Shown here piece by piece: positions 30,800-40,377 of a stretch of 64,000 nucleotides of DNA (its first letter is position 1; the number at the start of each line of letters is the position of its first letter). Origin of the DNA: DAOVXM01 sp963746255 (lineage in GTDB: Bacteria; Chloroflexota; Anaerolineae; Anaerolineales; UBA4823); NCBI GenBank assembly GCA_963746255.1, contig CAVVAJ010000007.1, forward strand, positions 496,001 to 560,000, written 5' to 3'. The translations under genes were made by a program, and so were the position numbers. The notes beneath the pieces are model-generated. The model was given only the letters and a program-made list of their open reading frames with translations. It ran no database searches and was not told where the DNA came from.

Positions 30800-31633
30800 A
30801 TGTTTGAACTTCCCGAGTACATTAATTTTGCCAAACAGATCAATGAAACCGTGCGAGGTTTAACCATTACCAGCGGGGATCTCGGCAACAGCCCACATAA
30901 ATTTGTCTGGTATAACCGGGATCCAATCGAATTCTCCCAGTTGGTGGTGGGCAAGGTCGTGGGTACAGCGTACGTCATGGGTAGGTGGCTGTTTGTGCCT
31001 TTAGAACCTGGTTATACATTGTTGTTAGGCGAATGCGGCGGCAGATTGGTTTATCACCCACCTAAAACCGCGCTTCCGAAGAAATATCATCTCTATTTGG
31101 TGTTTGAGAACGCGGCGTTCCTAACGTTGACGACCCAAATGTGGGGTGCCGTGGAGCTCTACATACAGGGGCAGGAGTTTGAGCGTGAGTATGTCAAAGG
31201 TATGCGCCCCACACCACTCGATCCGGAGTTTTCCTACGATTATTTCAGCTCACTTATCAACAAGTTGTCAAGCGGCAAGAAACGGAGTGTGAAGAGTCTC
31301 CTGACCCAAGAGCAGCTCGTCCCAGGTTTGGGGAATGCTATCGCTCAGGATATCCTGTTTCGCGCCCGTCTCCATCCTAAACATAATATCGTAGATCTCA
31401 GTCTGGACCAGGCACTGGGTTTGTACAACGCGATCCTGAGTACGATAGACGAAGTAATCGAAAAGGGTGGTCGCTATGACGAATACGATCTCTTCAATCA
31501 GCCCGGTGGCTATGTGCGTATGATGGATAGGAATGCGGTCGGAGCTCCTTGCCCTGAATGTGAAACTAGCGTGGAGAAGATCCAGTATTTAGGTGGTGCC
31601 TGTTATTTCTGCCCCAACTGCCAAGGCATGTGA
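30800..31633 (+). CDS. Fpg/Nei-family DNA glycosylase homologue lacking the N-terminal proline
   Basis: 277 residues. The Fpg/Nei fold is shown by the N-terminus FELPEYINFAKQINET, the H2TH region QEQLVPGLGNAIAQDILFRA, and a C-terminal zinc finger CPEC...CYFCPNC. Active Fpg enzymes start PELPE, the proline being the nucleophile after Met removal. Here residue 2 is Phe, while Glu3 and Glu6 are kept. No alternative start restores the proline. Fpg-like proteins of this non-canonical type are known, often labelled endonuclease VIII. Catalysis would need another amine or the protein only binds damaged DNA. It leads a run of four plus-strand genes. Confidence 0.85.
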   Translation: MFELPEYINFAKQINETVRGLTITSGDLGNSPHKFVWYNRDPIEFSQLVVGKVVGTAYVMGRWLFVPLEPGYTLLLGECGGRLVYHPPKTALPKKYHLYLVFENAAFLTLTTQMWGAVELYIQGQEFEREYVKGMRPTPLDPEFSYDYFSSLINKLSSGKKRSVKSLLTQEQLVPGLGNAIAQDILFRARLHPKHNIVDLSLDQALGLYNAILSTIDEVIEKGGRYDEYDLFNQPGGYVRMMDRNAVGAPCPECETSVEKIQYLGGACYFCPNCQGM

Positions 31634-31672
31634 GGGTATGGACCGCATCGGTCACCAATTGGGATAAGTGAG

Positions 31673-32383
31673 ATGATTTCCTACAAACTGTACTTAGAAT
31701 CAGGACCCCGCCAGCGTAAGACGATGGTGCATGTTTTGGACTTGTTGGGTTGCGTCGCAACTGGCAGTACCACATCGGAAGCTCTGCTAGTCACTCCAAA
31801 TGCCATCAAAGCATACCTTTCCTTTCTGTACCAGCATGGTGAACCTGTAGAAGTCGATTCCCTGTTTTCCACCCAGATTGCGGAGCACGTCATGGAAGGT
31901 CCCTGGTTGGGGAATGGCAACCCAGCCGGTGGTTTCACTCCTGATTTCGATCCATTAGGGCTTCCGGAGCAGGAGCTCTACCTGGTGCGCTTGATATGGC
32001 TGCATGACGATATATTGAATTTGATCCGCCCTTTACCAGTAGACGCATTGAATTATGAACCGCCTGTTAATGGGCGCACAATCTATCACATCCTCAACCA
32101 CATTGTGGAATTGGAGTATGCATACCTTCAGGCGGCTTTACGAAAGACAGCTGGCCTGCATGCCGCAATGCGCGTAACCCAAGATAATCCCCAAGAGATC
32201 GTCGACGCCCTGACCGGTTTTTGGCGGATCGCCACGGATCGTCTGCAGGGCATGACGGATATCGAAAGGCAGCAGCAGGTCCAGCGCGGCCAGGTGCTAT
32301 GGACTGCGCGGCGTATGTTCCGCCGACTGCTTGAGCATTCCTGGGAACACTTACGGGAGATCACACTCCGCTTGGATGGATGA
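31673..32383 (+). CDS. HicB-like domain fused to DinB-like domain
   Basis: 236 residues, 39 bases after the Fpg-like gene. Residues about 1-60 (KLYLESGPRQRKTMVHVLD, LGCVATGSTTSEALLVTPNA) match the HicB-type RNase-H-like antitoxin fold: strand, GC..G.T..EA helix, then YLSFLYQHGEPVEV. Residues about 95-236 look like a DinB/DUF664 four-helix bundle (HILNHIVELEYAYLQAA, LLEHSWEHLREITLRL) with two of the usual three metal-binding histidines evident. No HicA toxin is adjacent, so it is unlikely to be an antitoxin. DinB-superfamily proteins often act as thiol S-transferases or metal-dependent enzymes. The stop overlaps the next start by ATGA. Confidence 0.75.
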   Translation: MISYKLYLESGPRQRKTMVHVLDLLGCVATGSTTSEALLVTPNAIKAYLSFLYQHGEPVEVDSLFSTQIAEHVMEGPWLGNGNPAGGFTPDFDPLGLPEQELYLVRLIWLHDDILNLIRPLPVDALNYEPPVNGRTIYHILNHIVELEYAYLQAALRKTAGLHAAMRVTQDNPQEIVDALTGFWRIATDRLQGMTDIERQQQVQRGQVLWTARRMFRRLLEHSWEHLREITLRLDG

Positions 32384-33144
32384 ATCATGTTGGGAAAAAT
32401 CTTGCAATGACTGTTCACTACCTTAACTGCTTCACTATCCACGCGCGCCTGCCTGCCCATTGGCACACTGGGACACTTTGCCTGTTAATCGAGACCAACC
32501 AGGGGCTGGTGTTGGTGGATACCGGGCTTGGTCAGGAAGACTACATACACCGGACGGGTATCATCCGTATATTTCAGATCGTGACGATCGCCCCTATGTA
32601 CCAGGATGAAACGGTTATCCGGCAGATTACGCGGTTGGGCTATTCACCTACAGATGTGCGCCATATTGTGCTGACCCACATGCACTTCGACCACTGTGGA
32701 GGATTGCCGGATTTTCCGTATGCCAAAATCCATGTTCACCGGTGGGAATACGAGGCATTTACTGGCATCCCCCGCCGTTGGATCGAATTAGCTTACGTTC
32801 GCCGGCACATTGCCCACCAGCCGGAATTCGCCCTCTACGAGCATACCGATAATACCTGGTTTGACTTGCCCGCCATTCAGCTGCCATTTGAACCATGCAT
32901 GTTCTTAGTGCCTCTGTTTGGACATACCCGTGGACACTGCGGCGTCGCCGTCCAGACCGCCTCCGGCTGGCTTTTCCACGTTGGTGATGCCGCGCCGATA
33001 GATTTCAGCGAGCAGGTACCAGCTTGGTTGGTACGCTTCGTATTGGGATCGCACACTCCTGAACTGCTGGCCTTTAAGGCGGCTCATCCTGATATCCGCA
33101 TGACGACCGGACATATGTGGTTGGATTTTTTCGAGGCTGGTTGA
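32380..33144 (+). CDS. metallo-beta-lactamase-fold hydrolase
   Basis: 254 residues, starting at ATG 32380 in a four-base ATGA overlap with the preceding gene; ATG 32407 is an in-frame alternative. The zinc-binding core is THMHFDHCGG, a later ligand His lies in FGHTRGHCGVAV, then HVGDAAPID supplies the bridging Asp. This is the lactonase/glyoxalase II-like branch. The substrate is unknown. Translation is probably coupled to the HicB-DinB gene. Confidence 0.85.
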   Translation: MNHVGKNLAMTVHYLNCFTIHARLPAHWHTGTLCLLIETNQGLVLVDTGLGQEDYIHRTGIIRIFQIVTIAPMYQDETVIRQITRLGYSPTDVRHIVLTHMHFDHCGGLPDFPYAKIHVHRWEYEAFTGIPRRWIELAYVRRHIAHQPEFALYEHTDNTWFDLPAIQLPFEPCMFLVPLFGHTRGHCGVAVQTASGWLFHVGDAAPIDFSEQVPAWLVRFVLGSHTPELLAFKAAHPDIRMTTGHMWLDFFEAG

Positions 33145-33244
33145 GAAGGTTGTTCGCTATGGCTATCTTTAGCTGTCCAGCAGGGATTTCTGGAGATACC
33201 TGCACTGCTGGAAATGTGCTGCGGTAGCTATTGAGGATTGAACG

Positions 33245-33703
33245 ATGAGACAATTTTCGCTTTGGAAGGTTTTAAAGCTGCCCCCGCAGCTGCTCTATGC
33301 GCTCGGGCTTGGTCCAATTTACGGTCGCATGGTGATGCTGCTTACTACCACTGGCCGCAAGTCAGGTATGGAGCGAGTGACCCCCCTGCAGTATGAAGAG
33401 ATCGAGGGGGCGATTTATGTCGCCTCGGCACGCGGTGTCAAAGCCGATTGGTACCGTAATATCTTGGCCAACCCGCATGTGGCCGTGCGGGTCAAAGGCC
33501 GCCAGTTCGCTGGGCAGGCGCTGCCGACAACTGACCCTAAGCGCATCGCAGATTTCTTGGAGATCCGCCTGCAGCGTCATCCTAGAATGATAGGGACGCT
33601 GCTGCGGTGGGAAGGGCTAGCGAAAAATCCCAGCCGAAGCGAGTTGGAGGATTTCGCCGCAAACAAAGCCATGGTCATCATCAGACCTTCTCAGCCGGAT
33701 TGA
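33245..33703 (+). CDS. F420H2-dependent nitroreductase-family (DUF385/DDN-like) protein
   Basis: 152 residues. The flavin/deazaflavin reductase split-barrel is recognised by LLTTTGRKSGMERVTPLQY, YVASARGVKADWYRNILANP and VRVKGRQFAGQALP, the conserved signature of deazaflavin-dependent nitro/quinone reductases. Such proteins bind F420 and reduce nitro compounds, quinones or biliverdin. If this one is functional the organism should make F420. It lies 100 bases after the metallo-hydrolase on the same strand. Confidence 0.85.
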   Translation: MRQFSLWKVLKLPPQLLYALGLGPIYGRMVMLLTTTGRKSGMERVTPLQYEEIEGAIYVASARGVKADWYRNILANPHVAVRVKGRQFAGQALPTTDPKRIADFLEIRLQRHPRMIGTLLRWEGLAKNPSRSELEDFAANKAMVIIRPSQPD

Positions 33704-34710
33704 CCAGTTCGCACAGGCTTGTCGCTCATTAGACACGACATGTGAGAAAATGTCTGGTTAATTTCGCTTGGGCTGGTAGTTATTATCATAGTGAAAGTAT
33801 CACTGCAAATCCTTTCGTCCAATCCCGCGCCCACAAATTCTACTAATGTCTTCCTATCATCCGGGTAACTTCGTGATTCCAGCGATGAAGCTGGTACACA
33901 TCTTTAATTCTTCACTGAATACTCCGTAGCTTGCTACGAGAGTTCCAAGCCTTAGCAAAATCTGTACCCGAGGGGGCAAAATTTCGTAATACCCTGTCTG
34001 CTTGCGGCGGGGATAGGAATTTTGAAGATTTTACCAGTTTATTTCGAAAGACGACTGTGATGAGCTCGGTGGCTCCTACATGCACCTGGCTGCATTATTC
34101 GAGAGCCGCATAACTACATTTTAAGGAGGTTTTTTTTCAAATCCAGAGCGATCCTCCATTGACAAAAAATCTTCTGAAGAAATAATTCTTTACCCCTCTA
34201 ATAAGGCCCCAACCGCGTCTCGCTTCCTCAACTTACTGGTTATTGTTTCCTTTTTTTACCCAGGATCGTACTAGCGAAGATGGGATGTTCTATCTTTTCT
34301 GGTACCAATAATTGTTGCTTCTTTGGTTCGCAATCTGCGGGTTATATCTTGTATCCCCATCTCCAGTGCTAGATTTCGCCTAATAATCCCCCTCCACAGT
34401 CCGGTGCTGAATACCCTTCCAGGCTCATGTGCAGACTACTGATTTGCTGTACGCTATGAGCAGGATAAATCGAAAGCTGCAAAGGCGGTCCTCAATGGAT
34501 TTCCGTTTAGTCAATGCCAAGCATCGACAGGCGATGGAGAGAAATATACTTCTCACTTACGAATATCGCTTGAAAGATAATTTCTTCAGCTTCTTCTAGT
34601 GCACATTGGGCACGGTATTGACCCTGATTCCCAGGCGTTCCAAATGATCATAGTTAGTAGGCCTGATAAAGCTTAGACAAACAAGTATTAATTTAGGAGA
34701 TTGATATCCA
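33704..34710. other. 1-kb stretch without a recognised gene
   Basis: No open frame here resembles a protein family and no tRNA was found. Notable items are a small inverted repeat CGTAGC-TT-GCTACG near 33925-33940 and AAGGAGG followed by a T8 run near 34122-34136. The latter looks like a binding site without a start codon behind it. The region could be decayed DNA or host unrecognised RNAs. The last part must carry the promoter of the gene at 34711. Confidence 0.4.
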
Positions 34711-35448
34711 ATGATCAGAAAAACCACACTTACGGAAATTAATAATACAAATATCAATTATTCCAAGAGAAGCTTAATAACCATACTTGGCATTCTGGGC
34801 GCTTTTACACCGCTCCTCGTGCTGGGCGCCATCGGCACACGGTTAGGAACAGGTACGCCTCTAGGAGGTATGCTCATCACCCTGGGGTACGTACTGAGCG
34901 TTTCAGCCGCCACAGTGGTGCTGAAGCTGGAGGGCTCCAATTGGCGTGTTATCGGTTTGAGCAGACCACAGAGCTGGATGCGGACGCTGCTGCTTGGGCT
35001 TGGTACGCTGGTTGGGGCAATCCTCGTGATCAATGTGGTAACTGCAGTTGCTCTCAACCTGCCAGAGTTGGCGGCCGCGCCGCCTGATGTTAGCCGCTTC
35101 AATCCGATGGAAAACAACCTACCATTGCTTCTGGCCTACCTGGTGCTGGCATGGACAGCTATTGCCTTTGGTGAGGAGATGCTGTTTCGAGCCTTTTTGA
35201 CAACCCAACTTGCTCGACTATTCCAAAGTTCGAATACCAACTGGGTGCTAGCAGCGCTGGGAAGTTCGCTCTTCTTCGGATTGGCGCACTACCAGGAAGG
35301 GCCGGTGGGGATACTCAGCAACGGTGCTTTAGGGCTCTTGCTTACCATTGTGTATCTCAGAACTGGGCGCAACCTGTGGGTGACAATCATCGCTCATGGG
35401 CTGCTTAATACGCTGCGGTTTGTATTGGTGTTCAGTGGGGTTGCGTAG
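34711..35448 (+). CDS. CPBP-family intramembrane glutamic protease (CAAX-like/Abi)
   Basis: 245 residues with about seven membrane helices. The three catalytic motifs of the family are intact: EEMLFRAFL (EExxxR), FFGLAHYQEG (FxxxH) and HGLLNTLRF (HxxxN). It acts in the inner membrane; bacterial members serve in bacteriocin self-immunity, peptide maturation or sigma-factor signalling. ATG 34711 has TAGGAG 11 bases upstream. The kinase/regulator pair starts 105 bases downstream on the same strand, but a functional link is not shown. Confidence 0.9.
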   Translation: MIRKTTLTEINNTNINYSKRSLITILGILGAFTPLLVLGAIGTRLGTGTPLGGMLITLGYVLSVSAATVVLKLEGSNWRVIGLSRPQSWMRTLLLGLGTLVGAILVINVVTAVALNLPELAAAPPDVSRFNPMENNLPLLLAYLVLAWTAIAFGEEMLFRAFLTTQLARLFQSSNTNWVLAALGSSLFFGLAHYQEGPVGILSNGALGLLLTIVYLRTGRNLWVTIIAHGLLNTLRFVLVFSGVA

Positions 35449-35553
35449 ATGCCCATTTGTCGATCATCCTGCCCGCATCTTTCACATCACTAACTAGCGA
35501 AATGAGGGCTGGGACTTTTTCCCACTCGCCTTCGTTCACTTTATAATACACTT

Positions 35554-37062
35554 ATGCGCACACAGAGATCGTTTGGCAACCGCTTCCAGCAGCTGCGCTG
35601 GAAGATGACGCTTACCTACACCGCGGTAACGGTGGGTGCCTTGCTAACGGTGGAACTTATCGTACTGGTTTTGTTGGGCGTCGGGTTAACTATGCTTCTA
35701 AACAGTGGTTTCCTGCAAGCCCAGCTGATTCAAGCAGCTGCCGCCGATTTCGTACCCTCATTACGCCCCCATCTCGCCCAATCACCCCCAGATCTCGTTG
35801 GCATCGCAGACTGGTTGGCACGGGCCGGGAATTTCTCGTCCGTAGATGTCCCGCTCGATTTCGATGCCACCGGTGAAATGTTTGTGGTTGGGAGCGACGC
35901 AAGTTTGCTCGCTGTCAGACCGGTAGAATTGCTGGGTAGTGCCCAGTTTGGTCAGCCGCTCGACCCTAAGGTGTTACCTGGATTGGCGGCACCGCTCCAG
36001 GCCGCCTTAGCAGGCACAGAGCAGGTTGAGATGTTGTATACCCATGCCAAATCGGGCGAAAGAGTGATTATGGCTGTGCCGGTTTGGGATTCAGCTCATG
36101 AGCGAGTGTTGGGTGTCTTGGTCGCCATGGAGCAGTTTCCTACACTGATGACTTTTGTGAGAGATGCGCTCCCTATTGTGGGTACCAGCCTGATGTTCTT
36201 TACCATCATCGCCGGCTTGGCAGGTACTCTATATGGCTATCTGGCTGCTCGTGGTCCCGTGCTGCGGTTGAACCGGCTGGCAGATGCGTCCCTAGCATGG
36301 AGTGCCGGGGATTTCAGGACCACGGTCGATGATCCATCAGGGGATGAGTTGGGGCAGTTAACAATGCGGCTTAACCATATGGCTGGTCAGCTGGAGCTGC
36401 TACTGGAAACGCGCCGCGAATTAGCGGTTGTGGAGGAGCGAAACCGGTTGGCGCGCGATCTGCACGACAGCGCGAAGCAGCTTGCTTTTGCCGCTGCAGC
36501 CCAGCTGAACGCAGCCCGGACCTTTATTTCCCAGGATCCCCAGGCAGCTGAGGTCTACTTAACCGAAGCCGAAAACTTGATGAAGGATTTACGGAGCGAG
36601 TTAACCGATCTGATCCAGCAGTTACACCCGGTAGCTTTGGAGGCCAAAGGTCTGGCAGTTGCGCTGCGGGAATATACCGTTCGTTGGTCTGGACAGAATG
36701 ATATTGCAGCCGATGTCCATGTTCAGGGTGAGCGTCCTTTACTCTTACATATTGAACAAACCATCTTCCGTATCGTACAAGAAGCCTTGGCCAATGTAGC
36801 CCGGCACAGCTCTGCTGGTTGCGTAAAGATCAAATTGGTTTACTCTGACCTCAAGGTGGCCTGCTCTATAGAAGATGACGGTGTCGGATTTGATCAGGAG
36901 ACGCGGCAGAAAGGCTTCGGGCTGCTTTCGATGCAGGACCGAGCCGCCGCACTGGGTGGGGATTTTATCCTCCAGAGCGACCAGGGAGAGGGTACAACCG
37001 TCGCTGTTACCATCCCACTGGTCAGGGTAGCGGCTGATATACAGGAGGAGTCAGATGGCTAA
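35554..37062 (+). CDS. NarX-type membrane sensor histidine kinase with HAMP domain
   Basis: 502 residues. A first membrane helix (about 18-45), an extracytoplasmic sensor of about 160 residues, a second helix (about 212-235), HAMP (VLRLNRLADASLAWSAGDFR), HisKA_3 with the phospho-acceptor in NRLARDLHDSAKQ, and HATPase_c (QEALANVARHSSAG, DDGVGF, FGLLSMQDRAAALGG). The H-box has HDSAKQ rather than HDTLGQ. It overlaps the response-regulator gene by eight bases, a translationally coupled two-component pair. The stimulus is unknown. Confidence 0.92.
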   Translation: MRTQRSFGNRFQQLRWKMTLTYTAVTVGALLTVELIVLVLLGVGLTMLLNSGFLQAQLIQAAAADFVPSLRPHLAQSPPDLVGIADWLARAGNFSSVDVPLDFDATGEMFVVGSDASLLAVRPVELLGSAQFGQPLDPKVLPGLAAPLQAALAGTEQVEMLYTHAKSGERVIMAVPVWDSAHERVLGVLVAMEQFPTLMTFVRDALPIVGTSLMFFTIIAGLAGTLYGYLAARGPVLRLNRLADASLAWSAGDFRTTVDDPSGDELGQLTMRLNHMAGQLELLLETRRELAVVEERNRLARDLHDSAKQLAFAAAAQLNAARTFISQDPQAAEVYLTEAENLMKDLRSELTDLIQQLHPVALEAKGLAVALREYTVRWSGQNDIAADVHVQGERPLLLHIEQTIFRIVQEALANVARHSSAGCVKIKLVYSDLKVACSIEDDGVGFDQETRQKGFGLLSMQDRAAALGGDFILQSDQGEGTTVAVTIPLVRVAADIQEESDG

Positions 37063-37708
37063 ACCAATCACGGTATTGCTGGTCGATGACCATGAATTCG
37101 TCCGCCAAGGTGTGCGCTCCTTCTTAGAAGCTCGCCCTGAGTATGTGGTAATAGGAGAGGCCGGGTCCGGCACCCAAGCGGTTAAATTGGCTGCGGAATA
37201 CGCCCCGGATGTCGTATTAATGGATCTCATTATGCCTGATATGGATGGGGTTGAAGCCACCCGGCAAGTTAAAGATATCAGCCCGCGCACACAAATTGTG
37301 GTTTTGACTTCCTTTCATGAGGACGAGTTCGTTTTTCCAGCGCTGGAAGCCGGAGCGACTTCTTATATCCTTAAAGATGTCGATATGGATGAACTCGCCG
37401 AAGCGATTGCTAGAGCTGCCCGTGGTGAAGTCACCCTGCACCCTCTGGTGGCTGCCCGCATCATTCAGGAGCTGCATGGGACCAACCGGGCAGACATCAA
37501 CCCGTTCACCGAGCTGACACCGCGCGAAATAGAAGTGCTGAAATTGATCGCCCAAGGTTTGAGCAATAGTGATATCGCTGAACAATTAGTACTCAGCGAG
37601 CACACAGTAAAGGGCCATGTCAGCAATATCTTGAGCAAACTTCACCTGGCTGACCGTACCCAAGCCGCCGTTTATGCTTGGCAGAAAGGTGTCGTGCGCC
37701 GTAGCTAA
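37055..37708 (+). CDS. NarL/FixJ-family response regulator
   Basis: 217 residues, partner of the overlapping kinase; AGGAGG lies a few bases before ATG 37055, inside the kinase gene. Receiver domain with DDH acidic cluster, Asp57 (VVLMDLIMPDMDG) and Lys in YILKDV. LuxR-type HTH at about 150-210 (LTPREIEVLKLIAQGLSNSD, LSEHTVKGHVSNILSKL). The targets may include the CPBP protease gene upstream; that is a guess from location. Confidence 0.93.
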   Translation: MAKPITVLLVDDHEFVRQGVRSFLEARPEYVVIGEAGSGTQAVKLAAEYAPDVVLMDLIMPDMDGVEATRQVKDISPRTQIVVLTSFHEDEFVFPALEAGATSYILKDVDMDELAEAIARAARGEVTLHPLVAARIIQELHGTNRADINPFTELTPREIEVLKLIAQGLSNSDIAEQLVLSEHTVKGHVSNILSKLHLADRTQAAVYAWQKGVVRRS

Positions 37709-37836
37709 CGTCTACGCGGGGATATCATTGGGCAAGATTATGTAACCCACCATAATTCATTGTCTGAACAGCTATCCCTGTTAGGTTGGCCGATGGTACC
37801 CCCAGTCTCCAATGGATATCCCACATCGCAGCTAAA

Positions 37837-37873
37837 AATGAAAATCTCGTCCAAGTTGGACGAGATTTTCATT
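37837..37873. terminator. bidirectional terminator between convergent genes
   Basis: Perfect 16-bp stem AATGAAAATCTCGTCC (37837-37852) / GGACGAGATTTTCATT (37858-37873) with loop AAGTT. T-rich ends occur on both strands. It sits between the plus-strand regulator (stop 37708) and the minus-strand aldehyde dehydrogenase (stop 37907). Confidence 0.85.
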
Positions 37874-37906
37874 GCATTAATTGCTATAATATAATTTCAT
37901 TAGCTG

Positions 37907-40345
37907 TCATTCCCCAGTCGGCACCCAGATATTCTTGACCTGAGTCGCTTCGTGAAGGAAATCGTGTCCGGCACCTTCGACATCGCTCTGCCAGTCGCGT
38001 GCGATGCCGTAATTCACCCAGGTACGCTTCATGTTAGCTGCCGATTCGTACTCGGTGTGGTAGCTGCCTTCGGTCGTTCCGAAATACCAGACACCATCGA
38101 CATCCTCATGTTCGATTAGGGTTTTCATCAGGTGATCACGGTCTCCCGTGACGATATTGACAACCCCTCCGGGCACATCCGACGTATCCAGCACCTGGTA
38201 GAAATCCGTCGCGCTGAGCGGGTAAACTTGGCTGGGAATCATCACCACGGTGTTGCCGCGGGCGATCGCCGGCGCCATTAATGAGACGAATGCCAACAAA
38301 GGGTATTCATCCGGGCAGGCGATACCCAGCACGCCGATCGGTTCGTTGATGGCCACTGTGATGCCTCGTAGTGTGGTTTCCTGCACGCTGCCGCCATACT
38401 TGTCTGCCCAGGCCGCGTAGGTGAACAGGCGATTAACGGCGAGATCGACTTCAGCTTGAGCGGATTTAATCGATTGCCCGGTCATCGCCCGCTGCCGTTG
38501 GGCGAACTCCTCTGCCCTGGCATCTAAGTTCTCACCGATAAAATACAAGATTTGGGAGCGGTTGTAGGCATGACGCATTGCCCAACCAGGTTTTGCGGTA
38601 TGGGCGGCATGGGCAGCTTCAACAGCATTGCGGATGTCCTTACGGTTGCCGTCGCCCACTTGACCGACCAGCTGTCCTTTCGGACCCAAGACCGCGCGGG
38701 TATAGTTCCCATCAGGCCGCACTTGTTTACCCCCGATGTACATCTTGGGCGTACGGTCTACTTTTGGCAGCTCTTTAGCGGATTGGCGGCCATTGTCAGG
38801 CAGGGTTGGTCGGGCAGGAGTTGTTGCGCCCCAGGTAGTGCTTGCCTCGGCTGGATCAAAACTGGGCCGCGGTCGCGCCTGCCAGGCAGGACGTATGTAC
38901 TCAAACAGCCCTTCCATACCCCCCTCGCGCCCGAAACCGCTCTCGCGGTAACCGCCGAAACCAGAGGCGGCATCGAATAAATTGGTGCAGTTCACCCATA
39001 CTGAACCTGCTTTCACCTTGCTGGCAACATCCAACGCAAGATTGATATTGTCGCTCCAGATGCTGGCCGCCAGCCCGTAGCGGGTGTTGTTCGCTAAGGC
39101 AACCGCCTCGGCTGGTTTTCGGAAGGTTAAGGAGACCAGCACTGGGCCGAAGATCTCTTCCTGGACGGTTTCTGCCGCCGGTTCCAGGTTTGTGATCAGC
39201 GTTGGTCGGTAGAAACAGCCCTGCTCTGGAAGCTGGATGTCTGGTTGAAAGACTTCGCCCCCTTCAGTGGCCCCTGTTTTCACCCATCCGTCAACCGTAT
39301 CCCATTGGGTTTGGTCGACGATCGCGCCCATGTCAATGCACTTATCAAGCGGGTCTCCGACACGCATATGCCCCATGCGCACCTTAAGCTTGCTGATGAA
39401 GCGCTCAGCGATATTCTCCTGAACCAGCAGGCGCGACCCCGCGCAGCACACCTGCCCTTGATTGAACCAGATGGCGTCTACAACACCTTCGACCGCGCTG
39501 TCAATGTCGGCGTCATCGAAGACGATGAAGGGTGATTTTCCGCCCAGCTCGAGCGACAGCTTCTTGCCCGAACCAGCTGTCTGCCGGCGCAGAATGCGGC
39601 CGACATCCGTCGACCCAGTGAAGGCGATCTTGTCCACATCCGGGTGAGTCACAATCATAGAACCGGCTTTGCTGCTGCCGGTGATCACGTTAACCACACC
39701 GGGCGGCAGCCCGGCTTCGGCCACGATTTCCGCGAACAGCAGTGCGCTCAACCGGGTGTAAGAGGCAGGTTTCAACACTACCGTATTGCCCATCGCGATG
39801 GCGGGAGCGATTTTCCAGGCCAGCATCAGCAGCGGGAAGTTCCAGGGGATAATCTGACCGATTACACCGACTGCCTGGTAATCACTCAACTCGCGGTCCA
39901 TCAGCTGCGCCCAACCAGCATGGTAGTAGAAATGGCGCGCCAGGAGCGGCACATCGATATCGCGCGATTCACGGATTGGTTTGCCGTTATCTAATGATTC
40001 AAGCACCGCAAGCAGACGGTGGTGTTTCTGGATATTGCGTGCGAGAGCATAGAGGTAGCGCGCCCGTACAGCACCTGCGGTTGTACTCCAACCTTCGAAG
40101 GCTTGGCGTGCTGCGTGGACAGCTTGGTCAACCTCTGCTTGCCCAGCTTGGGTCGTATCAGCCAGTTTCTCTCCATCGGCCGGGTTGTAGCTAGCATAGT
40201 ATTCTGCGTTTTCTAGATATACCCACTGATTATTGATAAACAGACCGAATTTTCGTTCATGTTCTTCCAACCAGGCTTTCACGGCGGCTGGTGATTCAGG
40301 GGCTGGGCCGTAATCCATCGTTTCGTAGATTTCAAGTAAGCTCAT
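37907..40345 (-). CDS. ALDH16-type tandem-domain aldehyde dehydrogenase
   Basis: 812 residues from ATG 40345, which has GGAG at the right distance; an in-frame ATG at 40357 lacks one. The first ALDH domain (about 1-500) is complete: NAD site PWNFPLLMLAWKIAPA, catalytic Glu in LELGGKSPFIVF and catalytic Cys in NQGQVCCAGSR. A second, shorter ALDH-like domain (about 525-812: MYIGGKQVRPDG, GVLGIACPDEYPLLAFV) lacks the catalytic Cys motif, the architecture of the ALDH16 family, where the second domain is structural. It converts aldehydes to acids with NAD(P)+. It lies 32 bases downstream of deoC, so its likely substrate is the acetaldehyde released by DeoC. Confidence 0.9.
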   Translation of the reverse strand: MSLLEIYETMDYGPAPESPAAVKAWLEEHERKFGLFINNQWVYLENAEYYASYNPADGEKLADTTQAGQAEVDQAVHAARQAFEGWSTTAGAVRARYLYALARNIQKHHRLLAVLESLDNGKPIRESRDIDVPLLARHFYYHAGWAQLMDRELSDYQAVGVIGQIIPWNFPLLMLAWKIAPAIAMGNTVVLKPASYTRLSALLFAEIVAEAGLPPGVVNVITGSSKAGSMIVTHPDVDKIAFTGSTDVGRILRRQTAGSGKKLSLELGGKSPFIVFDDADIDSAVEGVVDAIWFNQGQVCCAGSRLLVQENIAERFISKLKVRMGHMRVGDPLDKCIDMGAIVDQTQWDTVDGWVKTGATEGGEVFQPDIQLPEQGCFYRPTLITNLEPAAETVQEEIFGPVLVSLTFRKPAEAVALANNTRYGLAASIWSDNINLALDVASKVKAGSVWVNCTNLFDAASGFGGYRESGFGREGGMEGLFEYIRPAWQARPRPSFDPAEASTTWGATTPARPTLPDNGRQSAKELPKVDRTPKMYIGGKQVRPDGNYTRAVLGPKGQLVGQVGDGNRKDIRNAVEAAHAAHTAKPGWAMRHAYNRSQILYFIGENLDARAEEFAQRQRAMTGQSIKSAQAEVDLAVNRLFTYAAWADKYGGSVQETTLRGITVAINEPIGVLGIACPDEYPLLAFVSLMAPAIARGNTVVMIPSQVYPLSATDFYQVLDTSDVPGGVVNIVTGDRDHLMKTLIEHEDVDGVWYFGTTEGSYHTEYESAANMKRTWVNYGIARDWQSDVEGAGHDFLHEATQVKNIWVPTGE

Positions 40346-40377
40346 TTTTCGCTCCAATTCCGTTCAAACCGCGCCAA

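Noticed and set aside
31673..32383. HicB-DinB protein as a toxin-antitoxin component
   Set aside because: No HicA-like small gene is next to it, and the fused DinB domain points elsewhere.
33925..33942. CGTAGC-TT-GCTACG inverted repeat as a terminator or RNA
   Set aside because: The loop is too small for the full stem and no T run follows; only noted as structure.
34122..34136. AAGGAGG followed by T8 as gene start or terminator
   Set aside because: No start codon at suitable distance and no stem before the T run.
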